Shown: positions 34,080 to 40,171 of the stretch, in pieces | Position numbering within the stretch: the first letter of the stretch is position 1 | Layout: every line of letters begins with the position of its first letter | Source: Bacteroidetes bacterium GWF2_29_10 | Lineage (GTDB): Bacteria; Bacteroidota; Bacteroidia; Bacteroidales; GWE2-29-8 | Assembly: GCA_001768555.1 (NCBI GenBank) | Contig: MEOD01000046.1 | Coordinates: 1 to 40,171, forward strand | DNA length: 40,171 nt | Direction: 5' to 3' | The notes under the pieces: generated by a model | What the model saw: the letters and a program-made list of their open reading frames with translations, nothing else | Told to the model about the DNA's origin: nothing | The model's database searches: none | Made by a program: the position numbers and the translations under genes

Positions 34080-35768
34080 TTATGGGCAAACAATACTATT
34101 TGTTTGTAATGTTCCTGAATTAGACATTGTAATTCTCCAACATTGACCATCAGGAGATTTCATTATAATTCCTCTTGTTGCATCATTAATATAAATATCT
34201 CCTCCTGTTACTTCAACTTTTGATTTAGGAGTTGTAGTTCCAATACCTACATTTCCTGAGTTGTAATATATGGAAGTTCCATTTGTATTCCAAATCGTAG
34301 GTCCAGTTACTCCTTGAGCACCAGTAGAACCAGTTGCTCCCTGCATTCCAACAGAACCAGTTGTTCCCTGAGCACCAGTAGAACCAGTTGCTCCCTGAGC
34401 ACCAGTAACACCTGCAATTCCTTGTGGGCCTGTAGTTCCCTGACTTCCAGTTGCTCCTTTCGGTCCAGTAACACCTGCAATTCCTTGTGGACCTGTTGGG
34501 CCGTAAGCACCTGTTGGGCCGTAAGCACCTGTTGCACCTGTAATTCCTATTGGACCTGTAATTCCTTGTGCCCCCATGTCACCTTTATCTCCTTTATCCC
34601 CTTGAGGTCCAGTTGCTCCTTGAGGACCAGTAACACCAATAACTCCAGTATTTCCAGTAGCACCTTTTGCACCAGTAGCACCAGTAATTCCTGTATGTCC
34701 TGTAATTCCTTGTGCGCCAGTAGGTCCAACTATACTCGCCCCTTGAGGTCCAGTAACACCTGTTGCACCAGTATTTCCTGTAACACCAGTATTTCCTGTT
34801 GCACCTGTGTTTCCAATAATTCCTTGTGGACCTGTAATTCCTTGTGGACCTGTAATTCCTTGTGGGCCTATTGGTCCGACGGCACCAGTTTGTCCTATTG
34901 CACCAGTTTCTCCCTTAGGTCCTGTAATTCCTATGTCTCCCTTATCTCCTTTAGGTCCTGTTGCACCTGTAACACCTTTATCTCCTATGTTACCTTTATC
35001 ACCTTTATCTCCTTGAGGACCAGTTGTTCCAGTAACACCCATTGCTCCAGTAACACCCATTGCTCCAGTAGCACCCGTTACGCCAGTAATGCCTATATCT
35101 CCTTTATCCCCTTTAGGTCCTGTAGAGCCTTTAACACCTTCAGGTCCTGTACTTCCTGGAACACCTTGTACTCCTTGCAGCCCTGTTGCACCAGTAGCAC
35201 CTTTGTCACCTTTATCTCCTTTTTCGCCTTTATCTCCCATATCTCCTTTAGGTCCCATTGGACCAGCAATACCTTGAAGCCCAGTAGAGCCTGTAGCCCC
35301 CATCATACCATCAGGTCCAGTAGGTCCAGTAGGTCCTTGTAAACCACTTCCAGATCCACCATTTAAAACATTTTCAGCAAATAAAGCATAAGGAACAGAA
35401 AGTAATTCGGAAATTCCAAGATAATTGTAACTACCATTACCAGTTTCATCAACATATACTTTGATCCATTTATTTCCATTAGCCCAATTAATTTGGGAAA
35501 AAGTTCCATTTATAGGTTTTCCTGCACCTATTGTAATACTTAATATACCGTAAGGATTTGTAAGTCCTGTATGAGTTTCAGAATAAACTTCAGTTTCAAT
35601 AGATTCTTTATCAACAATAGAAATCTTTATATTGATATTTTTGTTAGCAAGTACAACCCCTTGTGAATTACGAGCCATGGCCTGATATTTTATGCCTTTA
35701 GGAACCTGAGCCCAAATAGTTGTTCCTGTTATTAATAGGGCTATTATAAATAAATAAAACTTTCTCAT
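34080..35768 (-). CDS. Long collagen-like surface protein
   Basis: A 562-residue secreted protein. Domain order: signal peptide (residues 1-20, [18 protein letters not shown]); an N-terminal domain (about 20-140; [37 protein letters not shown]) homologous to that of the 9922..12126 product; a Gly-X-Y collagen-like region of roughly 340 residues ([15 protein letters not shown], then many GATG, GPQG, KGDKGD triplets); and a C-terminal segment with [15 protein letters not shown], which may trimerise the helix. Such repeats form stiff extracellular rods. The interspersed KGDKGD triplets and the GPTG type Thr-rich triplets resemble phage and Bacteroidota collagen-like fibres. The large plus-strand frames inside it (for example 34314..35342) are shadows. 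Confidence 0.88.
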   Translation of the reverse strand: MRKFYLFIIALLITGTTIWAQVPKGIKYQAMARNSQGVVLANKNINIKISIVDKESIETEVYSETHTGLTNPYGILSITIGAGKPINGTFSQINWANGNKWIKVYVDETGNGSYNYLGISELLSVPYALFAENVLNGGSGSGLQGPTGPTGPDGMMGATGSTGLQGIAGPMGPKGDMGDKGEKGDKGDKGATGATGLQGVQGVPGSTGPEGVKGSTGPKGDKGDIGITGVTGATGAMGVTGAMGVTGTTGPQGDKGDKGNIGDKGVTGATGPKGDKGDIGITGPKGETGAIGQTGAVGPIGPQGITGPQGITGPQGIIGNTGATGNTGVTGNTGATGVTGPQGASIVGPTGAQGITGHTGITGATGAKGATGNTGVIGVTGPQGATGPQGDKGDKGDMGAQGITGPIGITGATGAYGPTGAYGPTGPQGIAGVTGPKGATGSQGTTGPQGIAGVTGAQGATGSTGAQGTTGSVGMQGATGSTGAQGVTGPTIWNTNGTSIYYNSGNVGIGTTTPKSKVEVTGGDIYINDATRGIIMKSPDGQCWRITMSNSGTLQTNSIVCP

Positions 35769-35792
35769 ACTTTATATTTCTTTTTAATTATT

Positions 35793-36275
35793 TCAATTTT
35801 TAATTATTTTTTTAGTGTAAATTTGATCCTTAACAATAATATTCATAAAATAAATACCATCATTAATATTGGATAAATTTAAGGTAGAATTATTTTCTAT
35901 ATTTTTTTTAGTAAATATTTCTCTTCCAGTAATATCTTTTATTTGAATATCGTAATTTTTATCGGTATTAAATCTTACTGTAATTTCATCATTAAAAGGA
36001 TTTGGAAAAGCATTAAAATCTTGTTTAGTGTAAATATTTTTATTTTCTTCTATGCCTACCGAAGTTAAAACTGAATATTGCAAAAATCCTTGACTTAATT
36101 CGATATTATCATAATTAATAATATCTGAGCTGATTTCACCTATTGTATAGGTGAAAGATATGTCTGCATTAAATTTATAATCACCTCCACTAGATATTAA
36201 TGAAGATTGAAAAATTACTTGAGCATTTGTATTTAAAACACTAAATAAAAACAACCAAAAGAGTATTTTTTTCAT
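35793..36275 (-). CDS. Small secreted protein with T9SS type A C-terminal sorting domain
   Basis: A 160-residue protein: signal peptide (ILFWLFLFSVLNTNAQ), a short beta-rich segment (ISFTYTIGEISSDIIN, LSQGFLQYS), and a T9SS type A sorting domain (about 85-160) with FNAFPNPFNDEITV, IKDITGREIF, DGIYFMNIIVKDQIYTKKIIKN. It matches the layout of the 9428..9916 product, and in both loci it is followed immediately by a collagen-like protein (24 bases here). It probably belongs to the same exported structure. Role inferred from context only. Confidence 0.85.
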   Translation of the reverse strand: MKKILFWLFLFSVLNTNAQVIFQSSLISSGGDYKFNADISFTYTIGEISSDIINYDNIELSQGFLQYSVLTSVGIEENKNIYTKQDFNAFPNPFNDEITVRFNTDKNYDIQIKDITGREIFTKKNIENNSTLNLSNINDGIYFMNIIVKDQIYTKKIIKN

Positions 36276-36343
36276 TAAAATATTTTATAATTTTGATTCA
36301 CAATAATAATATATTTTTTTTAAACAAAACATTTTTTTTTTAA

Positions 36344-37639
36344 TTATTTTACTACGGTAACTATTCCACATTCCTGAATCCTTGTCTTGGTGGTAATATC
36401 ACGAGAATAAATTAAATAAGTATATACCCCTTGTTGAATGGTCTCATTTTTATTTTTCACCTTTCCATCCCAAGGTTTTGCCAAATCATCTGTTTGATAA
36501 ATCAGTTTTCCCCAACGATCAAATATATAAAATGAATAAAAATCAGGATCTAATGTTTTGCTTACAGGTCCAAAAAAATCGTTTTTACCGTCACCATTTG
36601 GTGTAAATGATTTAGGGATATAAAAAGCAGAAACATACTCTTCATTAATTAATGTCCATGCTTCATAAAAGTCATTATCTTCTATAGTTTCGGTGTATAA
36701 TGTTTTATTAATTTCGTCAGCAACTCCAATAGGTAAAAGGTCATTCCAAGTGTTAGATATATCATTATAACGAATAGCTTTAAGTTTTTCAGTTTTCAGT
36801 TTTGATTTAGAACCTAAATCTTCATCTGTAAACTTAAATCCTATATTTATAGAAGGTTTTGTTTCGTATTCTGGTTTTATTATCCAAAATCTATCAATCA
36901 TTAACTCTGGATCGTCTCCATTTAAAACAAATACTCTATCAGGATAAGGATAATTATAAGTATTTGTAGGATAAGTTCCAAACCATACGCTACCATTTAT
37001 GCTACCATTAGTTATAGTTTGAAAAGTTAAGGGAATATCAGAATAATTTTTATTTCCTGTTCCAAAAGGGATTACATATGAATCAATTTTGTCTCCAATA
37101 TTCCATTTAACTAAACCATATCCATCTTTACTACTTGTTTCGCTTTTTATATATCCATTAATTTCAGTAATAGCATTTGCAGAATTACTGATTATGTGAA
37201 TGCTATTTTTGTTAAGGTCTAAAAATGTGTTTTCAATAGTTAGTATGTTATGAATTTTGCAATTATCTACTTCTAATTTTTTTTTGTTTCCTTTTAAAGT
37301 AAGATTATCAAAATAAGTTGGAGTAAAACCACTAATTATTTGATTAGAAATGTTTGATGACAAAATAACATTTCCTTGATTTCCCTGATTAATAAAAACT
37401 TCTCCAATGTTATTGTCGTTTATCCAGTCTCGTTTCACTTCAATAGTGCTATTAGACATATCTATTTGTGCATCTTCTTGTGATGCTATATTAACAAAGC
37501 TTCCGCCAACATAAACATAAGCACCATTATTAATAACTATTTTGGCCCCATTATTAACAAAATTTTGCGACACACTAATATTGCATATTAGTATTAAGGC
37601 AAATATTATTAGTTTTGATATTTGTGAGTATAGTTTCAT
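36344..37639 (-). CDS. Surface protein with T9SS type B (CHU_C, gliding-motility-like) C-terminal domain
   Basis: The ORF track starts at 37681, but ATG at 37639 is preferred. It gives a clean signal peptide (KLYSQISKLIIFALILICNISVSQ), and the upstream TAAATTTG promoter element lies between the two candidate starts. The 431-residue product has an N-terminal beta-helix-like region (FVNNGAKIVINNGAYVYVGG and similar repeats), a middle domain, and a C-terminal CHU_C domain: AFYIPKSFTPNGDGKNDFF, FYIFDRWGKLIYQTD, PWDGKVKN, GVYTYLIY. This is the T9SS type B sorting domain; the protein is secreted and probably anchored by PorP/SprF-type partners. It is first in the minus-strand surface locus. Confidence 0.87.
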   Translation of the reverse strand: MKLYSQISKLIIFALILICNISVSQNFVNNGAKIVINNGAYVYVGGSFVNIASQEDAQIDMSNSTIEVKRDWINDNNIGEVFINQGNQGNVILSSNISNQIISGFTPTYFDNLTLKGNKKKLEVDNCKIHNILTIENTFLDLNKNSIHIISNSANAITEINGYIKSETSSKDGYGLVKWNIGDKIDSYVIPFGTGNKNYSDIPLTFQTITNGSINGSVWFGTYPTNTYNYPYPDRVFVLNGDDPELMIDRFWIIKPEYETKPSINIGFKFTDEDLGSKSKLKTEKLKAIRYNDISNTWNDLLPIGVADEINKTLYTETIEDNDFYEAWTLINEEYVSAFYIPKSFTPNGDGKNDFFGPVSKTLDPDFYSFYIFDRWGKLIYQTDDLAKPWDGKVKNKNETIQQGVYTYLIYSRDITTKTRIQECGIVTVVK

Positions 37640-37645
37640 TAAATG

Positions 37646-37653
37646 CAAATTTA
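37646..37653 (-). promoter_or_regulatory. Candidate -7 promoter element of the surface locus
   Basis: On the minus strand TAAATTTG, a full match to TAnnTTTG, ending about 6 bases before the ATG at 37639. Transcription starts a few bases after this element, so the mRNA would have almost no leader. Confidence 0.5.
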
Positions 37654-37938
37654 CACTATTTTTTTTATCGAAAACACACAAACTGTAAAAAATATTAATA
37701 ATATTTTAAACCAATAAAAGATGGAGTTAATTTAAATTGCATACTTTATTGAGCACTTCGAATATTATTTTTAGTAAAATAAACGATCAATTAAATCCAT
37801 ATATTGAAATTTTATTAACCAATTAAACTATTCACTAAAGAATTTGTCTTAGATGTAAATTGATTTTAATTTTTTGTTACACAATAACATTATAATATTT
37901 TCGATTTTCTTATATAACAAACAATTAATCTTAATTAA

Positions 37939-40171
37939 ATGTATTCTAAAAGATATTTATTTGTAATATTATTGCTTAACACAATATATTTATTAAATGC
38001 TCAAAACATAATAAAAGGAAAAGTTATTGATAATAAAACAAAAAAAGGAATTAAATTTGTTAATGTTCTATTTACTGATTTGCAGAAACAACAAGTTGGA
38101 TTAGCTCAAACCGACGCATTGGGAGCATTTCAAATACAAACAAATTTTGAAGGGAAAGGCTTATTAAAAATAAATTTCATAGGATATAAGGCTTTTGAAA
38201 AAAACATAAATATTTCTAAAAAGAATACTAACATTGGGGATATTCTATTAGAAGAAAGCTCTATGCAACTTAAAGAAGTGCTTGTTAAAGAAAAACAACC
38301 TTTAGCTGTGCAAAAAGGAGATACAACTGAGATAAATGCTGAAGCTTACAAAGCAAACCCTGACGCAACAGCTCAAGATTTAATGGAAAAAATGCCAGGA
38401 ATAAAAGTACAGGATGGTAAAATACAAGCTCATGGAGAAGATGTAAAAAAAGTATTAATTGATGGAAAAGAGTCTTTTGGTGAGGATGTTAATGCTACAA
38501 TCCAAAACTTCCCTGCAGAAATGATTGATAAAGTTCAAATATTTGATAAATTAAGTGATCGAGCCGAATTTACTGGATTTAATGACGGTGAAACTAGTAA
38601 AACAATAAACATAGTGACTAAATATGGAATGAAAAAAACAACATCAGGAAAAGTATATGCTGGATATGGCACTAATGATAGATATCAAGCAGGGGGCAAT
38701 CTGAATGTTTTTAGAGGAGAAAGACGCATAACTCTTTTATTTCAAAGCAATAATACAAACCAACAAAACTTTTCAATAGCAGACATACTTGGGGCATCTG
38801 GTAGCAATAGTCGCCGTGGCGGTGGTGGAAGAAGTAGAGGTGGTGGCATGCGAAGTTCCGGAGGATCAGGACATAATAGTAGCTTGAGTGATTTTATGGT
38901 TAGTGATAACAGTGGAATTAATCAAACAAATGCATTTGGGATAAACTATACTGACAAATATTGGAACAAAGTAAAAGTAAATGGAAGTTACTTCTTTAAC
39001 CTTTCTAATAATAAAACTGAAAAAGACATTTACAGAGAGTACATAAATAATGAAAACTCTGGACAAACATACAATGAAAATAGCTTGTCTAATACTGACA
39101 ATATAAATCATAGATTAAATATGAGAATAGAATGGCAAATTGATACGGCTAACTCTTTATTGATAATACCTAAACTAACTTTCCAACAAAATAAACCTAA
39201 AACAGATTACACTGGAACAACATTAATAGGAAACGACATTATCAATGATATAAACAGCAATTATAATAGCAATTTAAATGGGCTTAACATTTCTAATAAT
39301 TTGCTATTTAGACATAAATTCAAAAAAATAGGACGCACCATAACCTTAGGAATGAATGGAGAATACTCCGAAAATTCTGGAAATAGCGACCTGTATTCCT
39401 ATAATCAATACAATAATGAAATTATAACTATAGAAGAAATATCTCAAGATGCTAACAGTAATCAATATGGACGTGGCATTAGTGCAAATATATCTTACAC
39501 CGAACCATTCATAAAAAAAAGCTTATTAATGTTTGATTATCAAATTGGATACAAAAATAGCTCTTCTGATAAATATACATATAATTATGAAACTCAACAA
39601 GTAATTTACACTCTTGATTCCTCTTTAAGTAATATGCTCGAAAATAATTACATGACTAATAATGCTGGAGTATCATACATGTTTAATGATACCAACAATA
39701 ATGTAGTTTTCAAACTTAATTATCAAATGTCTGACTTACAAAATAACGACATGTTTTTTATTGATAAAAATATAAACAAAACTTTTTATAATTTCTTACC
39801 TTCCCTAATGTATAGATACCGAAATTCTAAAAGAAAAAGTATTCAAATAAATTACAGAACTTCTGTTAATGCTCCAAGCATCGAGCAACTTCAAGACGTG
39901 TTAAATAATAACAACCCAACTCAACTTTCAAAAGGAAACACAGACTTAAAAACAGATTACCAGCACAACTTGTTTGCTAGATACTTTAATACTAACACTG
40001 ATAAAGGAATGACATTCTTTGCTTTAATAGGAGGTGGCTTTTCTAATAATTATATAGGCAATAATACATTCGTTGCAGAAAACGACACTATTATCAACAA
40101 TGTTGCTTTATTTTCTGGCTCTCAATTAACTGTTCCCGAAAATATGACTGGATATTACAATCTTAGATCCA
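37939..40171 (+). CDS. Outer membrane beta-barrel / TonB-dependent receptor-like protein (partial, runs off the window)
   Basis: Not in the ORF track because it has no stop before the window ends. From ATG 37939 the frame is open for 744 codons. Signal peptide MYSKRYLFVILLLNTIYLLNAQ; then a carboxypeptidase-regulatory-like domain (about 25-105; GKVIDNKTKKGIKFVNVLF, DALGAFQI, INFIGYKAF); then a plug-type region (DATAQDLMEKMPGIKVQDG, KVLIDGKESFGED, IIDKVQIF-like MIDKVQIFDKL, DGETSKTINIVTK). A beta-barrel of the OMP_b-brl_3 type follows. A Gly/Arg-rich insert (SNSRRGGGGRSRGGGMRSS) lies in an early loop. The protein is an outer membrane transporter or receptor; no SusD-like partner is seen. The C-terminus is not in the window. 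Confidence 0.88.
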   Translation, partial: MYSKRYLFVILLLNTIYLLNAQNIIKGKVIDNKTKKGIKFVNVLFTDLQKQQVGLAQTDALGAFQIQTNFEGKGLLKINFIGYKAFEKNINISKKNTNIGDILLEESSMQLKEVLVKEKQPLAVQKGDTTEINAEAYKANPDATAQDLMEKMPGIKVQDGKIQAHGEDVKKVLIDGKESFGEDVNATIQNFPAEMIDKVQIFDKLSDRAEFTGFNDGETSKTINIVTKYGMKKTTSGKVYAGYGTNDRYQAGGNLNVFRGERRITLLFQSNNTNQQNFSIADILGASGSNSRRGGGGRSRGGGMRSSGGSGHNSSLSDFMVSDNSGINQTNAFGINYTDKYWNKVKVNGSYFFNLSNNKTEKDIYREYINNENSGQTYNENSLSNTDNINHRLNMRIEWQIDTANSLLIIPKLTFQQNKPKTDYTGTTLIGNDIINDINSNYNSNLNGLNISNNLLFRHKFKKIGRTITLGMNGEYSENSGNSDLYSYNQYNNEIITIEEISQDANSNQYGRGISANISYTEPFIKKSLLMFDYQIGYKNSSSDKYTYNYETQQVIYTLDSSLSNMLENNYMTNNAGVSYMFNDTNNNVVFKLNYQMSDLQNNDMFFIDKNINKTFYNFLPSLMYRYRNSKRKSIQINYRTSVNAPSIEQLQDVLNNNNPTQLSKGNTDLKTDYQHNLFARYFNTNTDKGMTFFALIGGGFSNNYIGNNTFVAENDTIINNVALFSGSQLTVPENMTGYYNLRS

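Noticed and set aside
34807-35016. Phage tail-fibre module or prophage
   Set aside because: Collagen-like and tail-fibre-like motifs occur with Sec signal peptides and T9SS proteins; there are no capsid, terminase or portal genes.
34314-35342. 342-residue Ser/Cys/Thr-rich plus-strand ORF (and the Pro-rich frames at 34807 and 35089)
   Set aside because: These are antisense shadows of the low-complexity collagen-like gene; repeats in one frame create open frames in others. No start signals.

Overview
The window is AT-rich DNA from a member of the Bacteroidota. The evidence is type IX secretion (T9SS) type A and type B (gliding-motility-like, CHU_C) C-terminal sorting domains, a TonB-dependent/outer-membrane beta-barrel receptor, OmpA and FadL-type outer membrane proteins, and repeated upstream matches to the Bacteroidota -7 promoter element TAnnTTTG. 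It opens with the last bases of a 5S rRNA gene and its terminator, so an rRNA operon ends here.

Layout. (1) 0.2-7.0 kb, core genes on +: PLP aminotransferase, PfkB/RfaE-type kinase, D-aminoacyl-tRNA deacylase (dtd), APC amino-acid permease, CcmF/CcsA-type cytochrome c biogenesis protein. (2) 6.9-7.8 kb, minus strand: two small paralogous membrane proteins. (3) 7.8-20.3 kb, an accessory/defence island. It holds a possible MITE or IS remnant, a gene-end remnant, a truncated FGE-sulfatase fragment, a frameshifted AAA ATPase remnant, a T9SS protein plus a collagen-like/Fn3/FGE-sulfatase surface protein, an AbiL-like pair (AAA ATPase + RloB), a radical-SAM-like C-terminal fragment, a DUF559 nuclease inside 38-bp inverted palindromes, a 79-bp tandem array built from copies of a gene start, a single-chain restriction-modification enzyme and a small helical partner of unknown function. 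A 77-bp direct repeat (four mismatches) brackets the 8.5-15.0 kb part of the island. (4) 20.4-31.6 kb, core genes: gcvP, a Cys/Met-metabolism PLP enzyme, proS, an Asn/Tyr-rich lipoprotein, a FadL/OmpP1-like porin, hflX, trpS. (5) 31.8-31.9 kb: tRNA-Met (CAU) on minus with a terminator. (6) 32.1-37.6 kb, minus strand: a surface-structure locus (CHU_C/T9SS type B protein, small T9SS type A protein, long collagen-like protein, tail-fibre-like small protein, OmpA-domain protein). (7) 37.9 kb to the end, +: an outer membrane beta-barrel/TonB-type receptor that runs off the window.

How the parts relate. The island sits between two stable core blocks and combines live and dead defence modules. The most unusual part is 15.2-16.4 kb. 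There a DUF559 nuclease gene, its flanking palindromes, a truncated second copy of its 5' end, and five copies of a 79-bp unit carrying a start codon are interleaved directly upstream of the restriction-modification gene, whose own leader and first codons resemble those of the nuclease gene. The second theme is a conserved pair, a small T9SS-sorted protein followed by a GPTGPTG collagen-like protein with a shared N-terminal domain, which occurs once in the island (9.4-12.1 kb) and once in the surface locus (34.1-36.3 kb). All functional calls are read from sequence by eye; no database search was run.
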